In this document: one piece after another, positions 24,109 to 32,354 of the stretch
Numbering within the stretch: position 1 is the first letter of the stretch
Layout of the letters: every line of letters begins with the position of its first letter
Assembly (NCBI GenBank): GCA_020725675.1
Contig: DYEP01000170.1
Location: 1-33,950 of the forward strand
Reading direction: 5' to 3'
Source of the DNA: Symbiobacterium sp.
GTDB taxonomy: Bacteria; Bacillota; Sulfobacillia; DUSP01; DYEP01
DNA: 33,950 nt
Made by a program: the position numbers and the translations under genes
Notes under the pieces: generated by a model
What the model saw: the letters and a program-made list of their open reading frames with translations, nothing else
Told to the model about the DNA's origin: nothing
The model's database searches: none

Positions 24109-25014
24109 CCTTTGAAGTAGTCGCAGAGCGTTGTCCCGAAAGATCTTCTTTATGTCATCTTCCCGGATCCCCAGCCACCTGCATGCCCTGAGTTGATCCT
24201 CAAGATACCGGCGGGTGAAGCCACGTGGAAACCAGCTTGAATCCGTGCCGAATATGATCCGGTCCGGCCCTATAGTCTCATAAAACTTTCGAAAGAGGTC
24301 TTCGAGCGTCAGAGGATAGGGCATCCACCTCATCCACTGGTTGGAGCCTGACGTATCCACGTAAATATTCGGACAGCTCCAGCAGAGGTGAAGCAGTTCC
24401 TGCGGGTAACCACAGCCAAAATGAGGTATGACGAACGGTATATCTGGGTACTTGTGTGCGACTGGCGCGAGAGTCAGCGGGCTCATCCTCGGGTGGTAGA
24501 CTACTCCTCCTGCCTTTCCCAGAAGGCCAAAGTGAATCAGCACGGGGATGCCCGCCCGTTCAATGTACTGCCAGATCGGGTCGAGAGAAGGGTCTTCAAA
24601 TGGTACGTGAAGCCTTGGGCCATGCATCTTAAAGCCGCATAGCCCCAGTTCTTCTACTGCCCGGCGGAGCTCCTGGAGAGCCCCGGGTGAACAAATGTGA
24701 TGATGGGCAAATCCTCGAAAATGTTGGGGGTACTGCCTTACGGCGTCAGCCAGGGTGTCATTGCCACCTCCGGTTACGAACACCACACACTCAAGGTCAT
24801 TGTCCGTTACTTGCTGTGCCCATCTTGTTACCACAGACTGTATCTCTTCCGGCGTTTCGGCGAAAGGTTCAGCCTCCGGGAAACACCATTCCCGAGCCAT
24901 GGCCAAAGAGCGCTCCTGGCCGTATTTCCGAATGGTCGGGTGGGACTTTGCAGGCCAGCTGCCTACAGGTAGGTGAGCGTGAAAGTCGACAATTTTGAAG
25001 CCTGCACAATCCAA
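24097..25014 (-). CDS. TIM-barrel metal-dependent amidohydrolase (amidohydrolase_2 / ACMSD-like)
   Basis: This protein of about 305 residues begins with the metal motif VDFHAH (H12, H14). Later metal ligands are the histidines of IPVLIHFG and FVIPHFG and the aspartate of IIFGTDSSW. The family includes decarboxylases and hydrolases of aromatic or lactone substrates; no substrate can be chosen here. I selected TTG 25014, just behind GGGGTGAGG, because the longer frame would run 71 nt into the upstream G5-3D gene. The two genes are then 16 nt apart on the same strand. The stop overlaps that of bshA on the other strand. Confidence 0.83.
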   Translation of the reverse strand: MDCAGFKIVDFHAHLPVGSWPAKSHPTIRKYGQERSLAMAREWCFPEAEPFAETPEEIQSVVTRWAQQVTDNDLECVVFVTGGGNDTLADAVRQYPQHFRGFAHHHICSPGALQELRRAVEELGLCGFKMHGPRLHVPFEDPSLDPIWQYIERAGIPVLIHFGLLGKAGGVVYHPRMSPLTLAPVAHKYPDIPFVIPHFGCGYPQELLHLCWSCPNIYVDTSGSNQWMRWMPYPLTLEDLFRKFYETIGPDRIIFGTDSSWFPRGFTRRYLEDQLRACRWLGIREDDIKKIFRDNALRLLQRTNS

Positions 25015-25030
25015 TGAGGCCTCACCCCGG

Positions 25031-25777
25031 TCAGTCCAGAATGTATATGCGGACTCGCTTCCTCCCCCAAGCGAGCGCCTCTTCATGGGTGTCGTAGGCA
25101 ACGTCGATGCGCAACCCCTTTATCGCGGATCCTACGTCGCCCGCAACCGCGTAGCCGTACCCTTCGACGTAAACGCGGCTGCCAAGCCGGATAACGCGCG
25201 GGTCTACTGCTATAATGCCGCGGGTTACCTTAAGTCCCGTTGCAGTGACTCCATCGGCCCACTTACCGTTGCATTTCTCGCAAGGGCAATAGGCAGTGGC
25301 CGTCACGTCCAGGGCCCTTGTATAGCGGAATGTGGCCCCGTCCCGGGAGAGGCTTCCCGCGGGATGTGCGATGCCTACTGCTACCACCTCCGCCTTGGGG
25401 GGGACGAGTACCTGCCTTCCAACGACGCTTGCGCTCACAAATTGGCCGTCCAATATTTTCACGCTGTACGTAATCTCCTCGACGCCTGGCTGCCCCGGTT
25501 CGACCACTTTCTTTTTACCCCGCTCAAGCCACGGGTCGTCCCTGTACTTGGTATCAAACTCCAGGGCGACGAGCCGTGACACCTGGTGCAGTTCTTTGAC
25601 GGGGGAGATGGACGGCTCTTGAGTAAGAAAGGGGAGCGTCTCTCGCTCTGTGTGCGGTTCGGCAGCCTCGGTATGGCTTGTCCCGGTTTGCCCCAAAAGG
25701 AAAGTGGCAGCGACCGTCGACGCACACACGACGGCAACTACCAGCAGCAATAGGTTTCTTATCGATTGCTTTTTCAT
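25031..25777 (-). CDS. Secreted or anchored G5-3D domain protein, probable cell-wall lytic enzyme
   Basis: The protein is 248 residues from the ATG at 25777, which has GGAGG 8 nt upstream. It shows an N-terminal membrane anchor or signal (about 7-29), a G5 domain (VALEFDTKYRDDPWLERGKKK onward) and a C-terminal 3D domain. The 3D domain carries the aspartates of AVDPRVI, AGDVGSAIKG and RIDVAYDTH that give the family its name, in an MltA/RpfB-like barrel. It resembles YabE-type proteins of endospore-forming Firmicutes, which act on peptidoglycan outside the cell. This supports a Gram-positive-type wall. It is likely co-transcribed with the amidohydrolase downstream. Confidence 0.88.
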   Translation of the reverse strand: MKKQSIRNLLLLVVAVVCASTVAATFLLGQTGTSHTEAAEPHTERETLPFLTQEPSISPVKELHQVSRLVALEFDTKYRDDPWLERGKKKVVEPGQPGVEEITYSVKILDGQFVSASVVGRQVLVPPKAEVVAVGIAHPAGSLSRDGATFRYTRALDVTATAYCPCEKCNGKWADGVTATGLKVTRGIIAVDPRVIRLGSRVYVEGYGYAVAGDVGSAIKGLRIDVAYDTHEEALAWGRKRVRIYILD

Positions 25778-25864
25778 ACCACGGTCCTCCGATAAGGAGC
25801 GGCCTGACAGCACAAGTATAGCAGGAGCAGGGAAAGAATGTCAACATAACCGGCCATTTCGGGC

Positions 25865-26305
25865 TTATCCCTTATGTAGCAAGATACACGCTCCCGCTGC
25901 AAGAAACACCACTCCGAAGATTTTCCACCACGCAAAAGGTATGCGCTCAAGGCCAAACAGGCCGAAGTTATCGATAATCGCCGCTGTGAGTACTTGCCCG
26001 ACAATTATTGAAGCTGTGGCAGGTGCAGCGCCGGCTCTAGTTATGCTCGCAGCCACCCCGTACACGATGGGGACCCCGAGCAGCCCTCCGAGCAGGATAT
26101 ACCACGGCGCCTTCGGTATCCGCAAGAGATCGCCGTTTCCAAGCCTGCCTGCAAAAAGCAGTACCGTGACCGTCGCCGTGCCTATCCAGTGTACCACAAA
26201 CGTTGTCTCGAGCAAGCCGATGATCTTGGAAAGAGCACCGTTTAATCCACCCTGGAGCGCCATGAGAATGCCTGCTGCTGCGGCCAATCCAAGTGCCAGG
26301 AGCAA
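25865..26305 (-). CDS. YdcZ-type (DUF606) DMT-family membrane protein
   Basis: This 146-residue protein has five hydrophobic helices and the family pattern: an opening helix with ALQGGLNGAL, PWYILLGGLLGVPIVYG in the middle, and SIIVGQVLTAAIIDNFGLFG near the end. DUF606/YdcZ proteins are half-size members of the drug/metabolite transporter group that presumably dimerise; substrates are unknown. The TTG start at 26305 lies 8 nt behind AGGAGG, and the longer upstream frame lacks a ribosome site. It is divergent from the protease-desulfurase fusion gene. Confidence 0.85.
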   Translation of the reverse strand: MLLALGLAAAAGILMALQGGLNGALSKIIGLLETTFVVHWIGTATVTVLLFAGRLGNGDLLRIPKAPWYILLGGLLGVPIVYGVAASITRAGAAPATASIIVGQVLTAAIIDNFGLFGLERIPFAWWKIFGVVFLAAGACILLHKG

Positions 26306-26475
26306 CGATTCCACCTCCTGAAATACTGTTAAATTATGCGCAACAGCGGGGAAACCTATTCCTCCAGCACTATGCATGATGCTCCTGCCCCCACGTTCAT
26401 TCCTGATAGAAGGTATGAAGGTTGAAGAAGCGAAGTATGGAATGAGTAGTGCCAGTAAAGAAAGAGGTGTGGGCG

Positions 26476-27462
26476 TTGATAAAGCCTCCGCTGGTCCTGA
26501 TGTTCTCTGTAGATGTTTCAGGAAAGATGCGCCGATCGCTCGTTAATTGTCTGGCTCACAGCTTTTGTGTTAAGACCCGGCAGGTGGACCTAGCGGTGTT
26601 TGCTGGACATGACGTAATACGGGGAACCCAACTGCTTGAGGAACTATGCTTCATGTTGGGCCCGTCAGCAATGGAATCTGATGGGCCAAAATACCTTCTG
26701 ATTACCCGCCGTCATCTTGTTGACAGCTGCGAAAATAGGCTGTACGGCCTGTCTGAACTGGGAGGTAACGTTGGGGTTGTGAGTGTCGCAGGGCTTGATT
26801 TCAGGGAGGCCTGCGCTGAGTGTTGGCATGAAGTAGGGCACCTGTGGGGGCTTGATCACTGCCCAGATCCTATCTGCGCCATGGCCTTTTCTTCCGGTAA
26901 AGCTGGACTGTCACAAAAAGCCGGACGCCTCTGCAGAGCGTGCATGAATGAGCTGAAGTTCTTCATGGAGCCGGAGGGCGCAGTTGGAGTGAGCAGATGT
27001 CTGCTTGGAGACAATTGCAGATTTGACGGGAAGAACTGCAAGGATCAGGATGTACTGAAGTATATAGAAGGGAAGAGTGTGGTAGGCATCTGTCCGGAGG
27101 AAATGGGGGGACTGAGCACTCCGAGGGAACGCTCGGAAATTGTTTCGGAGCATCCGGTACGGGTGGAGACTACAACAGGAAAAGACGTGACGGAAGCATT
27201 CAACCAAGGGGCGCTAGCTGCGCTTGACACGCTTATTAGCGCGGGCATAAGACGCTGCATTCTGAAGGAGGGCAGCCCGTCCTGCGGCAGCAGATTGATA
27301 CATTCAGGGAAATTTGACGGAAGACGTATACCAGGCAGAGGACTGACCACAAGGTTGCTGGACGAACGTGGGATTGCAGTTGTGAGCGAAGAGGCGGTTC
27401 GGAGGAGGGGTTACCTTGGCATCGAACAGACAAAGAATAAGCGACCTGAAGATCGGGGATAA
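26476..27462 (+). CDS. Archaemetzincin-like protease fused to a DUF523/TudS-type desulfurase domain
   Basis: The single frame of about 328 residues holds two unrelated domains. Residues 1-165 resemble archaemetzincin: the zinc motif is H118-E-x2-H122-x5-H128 followed by C129 and C134, then CRAC (C153, C156), the extended zinc signature of that family. Residues 171-310 are a DUF523/TudS-like domain with C175 and C181 (CLLGDNCRFDG), CPEEMGGLSTPR and C270 (EGSPSCGS), the three cysteines expected to hold a [4Fe-4S] cluster in thiouracil desulfurases. No stop or frameshift separates them. TTG 26476 follows GAGGTG well; GTG 26449 is the longest start. The 3' end overlaps the exonuclease gene by 47 nt. 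The joint role is unknown. Confidence 0.82.
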   Translation: MIKPPLVLMFSVDVSGKMRRSLVNCLAHSFCVKTRQVDLAVFAGHDVIRGTQLLEELCFMLGPSAMESDGPKYLLITRRHLVDSCENRLYGLSELGGNVGVVSVAGLDFREACAECWHEVGHLWGLDHCPDPICAMAFSSGKAGLSQKAGRLCRACMNELKFFMEPEGAVGVSRCLLGDNCRFDGKNCKDQDVLKYIEGKSVVGICPEEMGGLSTPRERSEIVSEHPVRVETTTGKDVTEAFNQGALAALDTLISAGIRRCILKEGSPSCGSRLIHSGKFDGRRIPGRGLTTRLLDERGIAVVSEEAVRRRGYLGIEQTKNKRPEDRG

Positions 27463-28411
27463 GGTGCGTTCGACTTTCGCTGTAAGCCATATCAATCTTG
27501 CCCCCTACAATACATCAAGTCGTGCGGGAGAGTATTATCTCAGATTAGTGCTAATGGATGCTTCGGGGTCCGTGGAGGCGAGGCTATGGGATGGTGCCCA
27601 GGAGGCCTACAGGCAGCTGTCTGTAGATGACTATGTGTATGTCGAGGGGCAGGTTGTAGGGTTTCGGGGACTGCAGCTGAACATCTCTTCGTTCAGAAAG
27701 CAGGCACCGGAGGAAGTGGATCTGGCGGAGTTTCAACCGTGCTCGTCAGTGCCTGCGGACGCACTCCTTCACGACTTTCTGACTTGCGCAAAGTCCGTGG
27801 AGGACCCTCACCTGGCTGCGCTGCTTGGGGCATTCGCCAATGACGATTCGTTCATAAACCTTCTCCTCCGGGCACCGGGCGGAAGACTTGTACACCACGC
27901 GTACTCGGGCGGCTTGCTTGAGCATACACTCGAAGTGGTGGGCATTGCACGTACTCTCAGCCGGCTATATCCATCTATCGCTGACCCTGACCTTTTGTTG
28001 ACCTGCGCCCTTCTTCACGATATAGGGAAGGTGAAAGAGTATAACGTGTTTTCACCATCCTTTAACCTGACAGACGCTGGTCGGCTGCTCGGCCACATTG
28101 TACTGGGGCACAGCATGGTATTGGAAAAGATTGAGAGGATAGCCGGTTTTCCGCCCGTTCTGAAAATCGAAGTAGAGCACGCAATCCTAACCCACCATGG
28201 TCAGAGGGAGTGGGGTTCCCCGGAAGTGCCCAAGACCGCCACCGCCTTTTTAGTGTTTCACGCGGACCTCGTCAGTGCTCGCTGCAACCAGTTCTCTGCT
28301 CTGATTTCGGGGCATTCGTCAGACAGCCCGTGGACCCAATACGATAAATACCTGGAAAGGCATATCTTCATTCCCTCGCTGGTAAGAGGGTCTGAAAATT
28401 GGGGGGATTGA
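27416..28411 (+). CDS. YhaM-like 3'-5' exoribonuclease (OB fold plus HD domain)
   Basis: This 331-residue protein has an N-terminal OB-fold nucleic-acid-binding domain (about 1-100) and a C-terminal HD domain. Metal ligands are in LLEHTLEV and CALLHDIGK, with ILTHHG and FHADLVSARC further on. This layout is that of YhaM, an Mn2+-dependent 3'-5' exonuclease acting on RNA and single-stranded DNA. The TTG start at 27416 is well placed behind AGGAGGGG, inside the 3' end of the preceding fusion gene, so the two are translationally coupled. It is 165 nt from the next gene, with a promoter-like region between. Confidence 0.88.
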   Translation: MASNRQRISDLKIGDKVRSTFAVSHINLAPYNTSSRAGEYYLRLVLMDASGSVEARLWDGAQEAYRQLSVDDYVYVEGQVVGFRGLQLNISSFRKQAPEEVDLAEFQPCSSVPADALLHDFLTCAKSVEDPHLAALLGAFANDDSFINLLLRAPGGRLVHHAYSGGLLEHTLEVVGIARTLSRLYPSIADPDLLLTCALLHDIGKVKEYNVFSPSFNLTDAGRLLGHIVLGHSMVLEKIERIAGFPPVLKIEVEHAILTHHGQREWGSPEVPKTATAFLVFHADLVSARCNQFSALISGHSSDSPWTQYDKYLERHIFIPSLVRGSENWGD

Positions 28412-28423
28412 CGGGTTCAGGAA

Positions 28424-28459
28424 TTGAAGGAATCAAACGGTTACGTATAGAATCTATAC
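28424..28459 (+). promoter_or_regulatory. Candidate promoter and palindromic operator of the peptide ABC operon
   Basis: TTGAAG (28424-28429), a 16-nt spacer and TATAGA (28446-28451) form a plausible promoter. The perfect palindrome GTATAG-AAT-CTATAC (28445-28459) covers the -10 box, where a repressor would block transcription. The remaining leader to 28575 has a long A-rich stretch but no clear structure. Confidence 0.45.
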
Positions 28460-28575
28460 AATTACGTTGGGCTTGGGCCGGTATGCTCTCCGGTTGTTTG
28501 CGGCGACCGGAAAAAACAGCCGACAAAGGAAGCCGGTCAATACGCCCGAAAAACAAACAAGGGGGTAAAGACTGA

Positions 28576-30210
28576 ATGATTAGCCGCAAATGGCTCCTTC
28601 CAGTGGTACTGATGGTCACCCTGGCGATGCTCCTGAGCGCCTGCGGGCAAAAACCTGCGACGCCACCTGCGCCGGAAAAGCCGGCGGACGTTGCGGAAGA
28701 GAAGAAACCGTCGGGAATAGTCAGGGTGGGCTCCATCGGTGACGCCCAGAACCTGATTCCCATCCTCGTGACCGATTCGGCCTCTCAAGACATAGTCTAC
28801 TGGCTGTTTTCGTATCTTCTGAGGACGGATAGCAGGACACTGGAACCCACTCCGGAAATTGCCGAAAAATGGGATATCTCTTCCGATAACCTAGTTTACA
28901 CCTTCTATCTGAACAAAAATGCCAAGTGGTCTGATGGTAAACCCATCACCGCAAAAGACGTGGCGTTTACCATCGAAGCAGTTTGCCATCCTGAATCTCC
29001 AAGCGACTGGTTCTCTGACTTCTCCCGCATCAAGGGAGCGAGGGCCTTTAAGGATGGCAAGGCGGACAAGATCGAAGGTATAAAGATTATTGACGATCAT
29101 ACCATTGAAATCACACTTGAGGAGGTCTACGCTCCGTTCATACTAAGCATGGCATTTGCACCTATGCCTGCTCACGTGTATGAAGGCGCGTCCATCAAAG
29201 ACCTGAAGACCCACCCGCAGAACTCCAAGCCCACAGTGACAAGCGGACCGTTTGTACTTGAGGAGTGGGCGAGGGACCAGTACATTATGGTCAAGGCAAA
29301 CCCCAACTTCTGGGGAGAAGGACCGGGTCTTGAGCGCATCATCTATCGGATCATCCCTGATCAGACTGCAGAGGTCATCGAGCTTCGTACAGGGGGCCTT
29401 GACCTGATTCCCACTGCTGTGAAGATTGAAGAAGTGCCTGAGCTGCAAAAGAGCCCGTTACTCGAGGTCGTTACCAACAAGCGGCTTGTATATGACTATA
29501 TCGGTTTCAATATGAAGAAGGAAGGTCCGCTCAAGGACAAGAGAGTTCGTCAGGCGCTGACCATGGTATTCGATCCGACGCCCCTTGTCCGTGACGTGCT
29601 GAAGGGCTACGGCGTTGTGGTTAACGGGCCACTTCCTCCGCTCTCCTGGGCGTTTGACCCAGACCTAAAGAGGCTACAGGGAACCGTTGAAGAAGCCAAG
29701 GCGCTGCTTGCCCAGGCCGGATATCCGAACGGCTTCAAGATGACCCTCTACACCAACGAGGGGAACGAAGTACGCGAGAACGCAGGTCTGCTCTTTAAAG
29801 AGGCTGTGGCGAAACTTGGCGTCGAGGTGGAGTTCCAGCCAATGGAGTGGGGAGCGTTCCTCCAAGTACTGATGGCGCCGGAGCCTACCTACGATGCTAT
29901 GGTGCTCGGTGTTGGAACAGGCGTAGACCCCGACCTGGAGTATTCCTGGCACAGCAAGAGTGCAGGCAACAGGTACGGTTACTCCAACCCCGAGGTTGAC
30001 GCGCTAATTGAAGAAGGTCTGCGTGTGACGGACTTGGCCAAGCGTAAAGAGATCTATCAAAAAGCACAAAGAATTCTTGTGGATGATGCACCGTTCATCT
30101 TCCTGTATGTACGCGAGGCGTTGCACGCAAAGAACAAGAACTTCCAGGGATTTGACCCGCATCCCAGCACACCAATGTACAGGGTTGACAGGTGGTACAG
30201 AGTGGACTGA
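28576..30210 (+). CDS. Peptide/nickel-type ABC transporter substrate-binding lipoprotein (SBP family 5)
   Basis: This 544-residue protein has a lipoprotein signal: a KW-rich start, a hydrophobic core and the lipobox LLSAC, with the cysteine near residue 23. The mature part matches family-5 binding proteins (ITAKDVAFTIEA; GPFVLEEWARD; NPNFWGEGPGLERI; LKDKRVRQALTMVFDP). These proteins catch oligopeptides, nickel complexes or related solutes outside the membrane; the ligand is not deducible. The ATG has a GGGGGT site. It is followed by a strong hairpin and then the two permeases, an order that often gives excess binding protein. Confidence 0.93.
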   Translation: MISRKWLLPVVLMVTLAMLLSACGQKPATPPAPEKPADVAEEKKPSGIVRVGSIGDAQNLIPILVTDSASQDIVYWLFSYLLRTDSRTLEPTPEIAEKWDISSDNLVYTFYLNKNAKWSDGKPITAKDVAFTIEAVCHPESPSDWFSDFSRIKGARAFKDGKADKIEGIKIIDDHTIEITLEEVYAPFILSMAFAPMPAHVYEGASIKDLKTHPQNSKPTVTSGPFVLEEWARDQYIMVKANPNFWGEGPGLERIIYRIIPDQTAEVIELRTGGLDLIPTAVKIEEVPELQKSPLLEVVTNKRLVYDYIGFNMKKEGPLKDKRVRQALTMVFDPTPLVRDVLKGYGVVVNGPLPPLSWAFDPDLKRLQGTVEEAKALLAQAGYPNGFKMTLYTNEGNEVRENAGLLFKEAVAKLGVEVEFQPMEWGAFLQVLMAPEPTYDAMVLGVGTGVDPDLEYSWHSKSAGNRYGYSNPEVDALIEEGLRVTDLAKRKEIYQKAQRILVDDAPFIFLYVREALHAKNKNFQGFDPHPSTPMYRVDRWYRVD

Positions 30211-30223
30211 GCGGAAGCTCATT

Positions 30224-30270
30224 TGGGTTTGTGTGGCTCATCCGGGGCCACACAAACCCATTTTGCTGTT
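30224..30270 (+). terminator. Strong intercistronic hairpin between binding protein and permeases
   Basis: A 14-bp perfect stem (arms 30224-30237 and 30247-30260) with a 9-nt loop is followed by TTTTGCTGTTT. It lies 14 nt after the lipoprotein stop and probably causes partial termination, lowering permease expression relative to the binding protein, or protects the upstream mRNA 3' end. Confidence 0.85.
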
Positions 30271-30311
30271 TGGCCAGCCATGGCAAATAATGGCAAAGGG
30301 AGTGGCGGCTT

Positions 30312-31265
30312 TTGAGGAAGTATCTTGTGCGTCGTGTGCTGCAGGCTGTACCCATCTTGTTAGGCATTACGCTAATTTCCTTCTTCATCATTCACCTCGC
30401 GCCGGGCGATCCTCTGGCCATGGATATTGAAGGTACAAAGATCAGCCCGGAAGCCATACAAATACGTCGGGAGCAGATGAACCTCGACAAGCCTATTCCC
30501 GTACAGTATTGGATCTGGATCAAAGGCTTACTAAGAGGTGACTTTGGTTGGTCATTTCAGGACGGCCGTCCGATTGTTGAACATCTGAAGGAGCGCATAC
30601 CTATCACCCTGCTCATTATGGGCATTCCCATGTTTATAGCGGTCCTGGTGTCCATACCGCTGGGAATCGTCTCTGCCACGCGGCAGTATTCTCTAGCGGA
30701 CCAGTGTGCTACGGTGTTTGCATTCCTCGGCATATCTATTCCAAACTTCTGGTTTGGCATCGTTTTGATGATGATCTTTTCATTGTGGCTCGGATGGCTG
30801 CCCGCGACCGGGCTTAAGACCATCGGGGCGCCCTTTTCCATTGCCGATCGTGCCAAGTACCTGGTCATGCCTACAATAGTGCTGGCTACAGGCCAGATGG
30901 CGAGTCTGGTCCGGTATGTCAGGTCCAGCATGCTCGAAGTCATTAGGCAGGACTACGTCAGGACAGCGCGGGCCAAGGGCGTGTCTGAACGGCTCGTCAT
31001 ATACAAGCACGCGCTCAAGAATGCCATGATTCCAGTTGTGACCATCCTTGCTCTGATGATGCCGGGACTCCTGGGCGGTGCGTTGATGACAGAAAACGTA
31101 TTTGCACTCCCGGGGATGGGTAGATGGACTGTCCGGGCGGTGTTTTATCGTGACTATCCCGCCGTCATGGCCTCGCTCACTGTAAGCTCTGTCATGATTG
31201 TTGCGTTCAACCTGATTGCAGATATTCTCTACGGATTTCTCGACCCCAGGATAAAGTATGACTGA
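30312..31265 (+). CDS. Peptide-type ABC transporter permease, DppB/OppB-like
   Basis: This 317-residue protein has six membrane helices. It starts RKYLVRRVLQAVPILLGITLISFFIIHLAPGDP, typical of DppB-type permeases. The cytoplasmic EAA coupling loop is visible as DYVRTARAKGVSERLVIYKHALKNAMIPVV. The C-terminus is the usual LDPRIKY. It partners the permease at 31296 and the lipoprotein upstream. The start is TTG at 30312 behind AAGGGAG. No nucleotide-binding subunit follows. Confidence 0.92.
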   Translation: MRKYLVRRVLQAVPILLGITLISFFIIHLAPGDPLAMDIEGTKISPEAIQIRREQMNLDKPIPVQYWIWIKGLLRGDFGWSFQDGRPIVEHLKERIPITLLIMGIPMFIAVLVSIPLGIVSATRQYSLADQCATVFAFLGISIPNFWFGIVLMMIFSLWLGWLPATGLKTIGAPFSIADRAKYLVMPTIVLATGQMASLVRYVRSSMLEVIRQDYVRTARAKGVSERLVIYKHALKNAMIPVVTILALMMPGLLGGALMTENVFALPGMGRWTVRAVFYRDYPAVMASLTVSSVMIVAFNLIADILYGFLDPRIKYD

Positions 31266-31295
31266 CAAGTCCCGCCGGGAAGGAGTGAGTTCTTG

Positions 31296-32192
31296 ATGGA
31301 GAGACAAAAGTCGGCCTCAACAAACGTGGGGTATGAGCAGACCGTAGAGATAGAGTCCTTCTTAAAGATCGTTTTACGAAGGTTCAAGAAAAACAGGCTT
31401 GCGATGCTAGGAGCCTTTGTGGTCGTTTTTCTTTACCTGGTGGCAGTATTTGCGCCCTTTATTGCCACACACGACCCGAACGCGACGAATACCATTATGA
31501 GGCTGAAACCTCCAAGCAGGGACAACTACTTTGGCACAGACAGGCTTGGGCGAGACATTTTCAGCAGGGTGGTGTATGGCTCACGCATTTCTCTATCAGT
31601 GGGGCTTGTTGCTGTGGGCATTGCAGTTACCATCGGCACGCTCATAGGGTCGGTTTCCGGCTACTACGGCGGTACTGTGGACAACGTGCTCATGCGGTTT
31701 ACTGACATTATGATGTCCATTCCCACGCTCTTTCTTGTCATCACCATAGTTGCGATGTTCGGTGGCAACATCTGGTACACCATGCTGGCCATAGGCCTTA
31801 CGGGCTGGACGGGTGTGGCTCGCCTCGTTCGCGGGTCCTTTCTCTCACTGAAGGAGCAGGAGTTTGCGGAGGCGTGCAGGGCGATCGGTGCCAGTGACTT
31901 CCGCATCATGTTCAGGCACCTTCTACCCAACGCCATGGCGCCCATCATCGTAGCGGCTACCCTGGGTGTAGCCAGCGCTATCCTGACTGAGACTTCTCTC
32001 AGCTACCTCGGTCTTGGAGTGCAGCCTCCCACACCCACATGGGGGAACATTTTGCGCGAAGGTTATCAGTATATCAAGTACGCATGGTGGTACGGCACAT
32101 TCCCGGGTGTTGCCATTTTCATCACTATGATGGCTTTTAACATGCTGGGCGACGGACTGAGAGACGCGCTTGACCCAAGATTGAAAGAATAA
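31296..32192 (+). CDS. Peptide-type ABC transporter permease, DppC/OppC-like
   Basis: This 298-residue protein matches DppC: a charged N-terminus, a first membrane helix, then HDPNATN and FGTDRLGRDIFSRVVYGSR. The EAA loop is EFAEACRAIGASDFRIMFRHLLPNAMAPI, and it ends LGDGLRDALDPRLKE. It forms the membrane channel with the DppB-like protein. ATG 31296 and TTG 31293 are adjacent alternatives behind AAGGAG. The gene is followed by a terminator and then argG, so the two ATPase subunits must come from elsewhere. Confidence 0.92.
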   Translation: MERQKSASTNVGYEQTVEIESFLKIVLRRFKKNRLAMLGAFVVVFLYLVAVFAPFIATHDPNATNTIMRLKPPSRDNYFGTDRLGRDIFSRVVYGSRISLSVGLVAVGIAVTIGTLIGSVSGYYGGTVDNVLMRFTDIMMSIPTLFLVITIVAMFGGNIWYTMLAIGLTGWTGVARLVRGSFLSLKEQEFAEACRAIGASDFRIMFRHLLPNAMAPIIVAATLGVASAILTETSLSYLGLGVQPPTPTWGNILREGYQYIKYAWWYGTFPGVAIFITMMAFNMLGDGLRDALDPRLKE

Positions 32193-32221
32193 TTACACAG
32201 AAGCTGGCGAAGTAGTACTTG

Positions 32222-32254
32222 ACGGCCCGAAACCAATGGGCCGTTCTACTTTTT
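32222..32254 (+). terminator. Terminator of the ABC transporter operon
   Basis: A 7-bp perfect stem (ACGGCCC 32222-32228, GGGCCGT 32238-32244) with a 9-nt loop is followed by TCTACTTTTT. It lies 29 nt after the permease stop. Confidence 0.85.
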
Positions 32255-32282
32255 GCGACCTTTCCGCTGGCCGCACATTTTA

Positions 32283-32300
32283 CTTGCATATTGATACATA
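32283..32300 (-). promoter_or_regulatory. ArgR/AhrC-like ARG box over the argG promoter
   Basis: Read on the minus strand, TATGTATCAATATGCAAG matches the Bacillus-type ARG box consensus CATGAATAAAAATKCAAK at 14 of 18 positions by eye. It covers the -35 hexamer and most of the spacer, as expected for arginine-responsive repression. Confidence 0.55.
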
Positions 32301-32312
32301 CAAGCTTATAAT
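32284..32312 (+). promoter_or_regulatory. Sigma-A-type promoter of argGH
   Basis: TTGCAT (32284-32289) and a perfect TATAAT (32307-32312) are separated by 17 nt. Transcription should begin near 32319, about 36 nt before the argG ATG. Confidence 0.8.
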
Positions 32313-32354
32313 ATGTACTATCACTCATCCAACACAAAAAGAGGAGGCCGCATC

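Noticed and set aside
25650-26321. Plus-strand open frame of 223 codons
   Set aside because: It is antisense to the G5-3D and YdcZ-type genes and looks compositionally like reversed coding.
28505-28538. GACCGG...CCGGTC repeat in the leader of the binding-protein gene as a riboswitch
   Set aside because: The arms are only 6 bp and no known riboswitch core motif was recognised.
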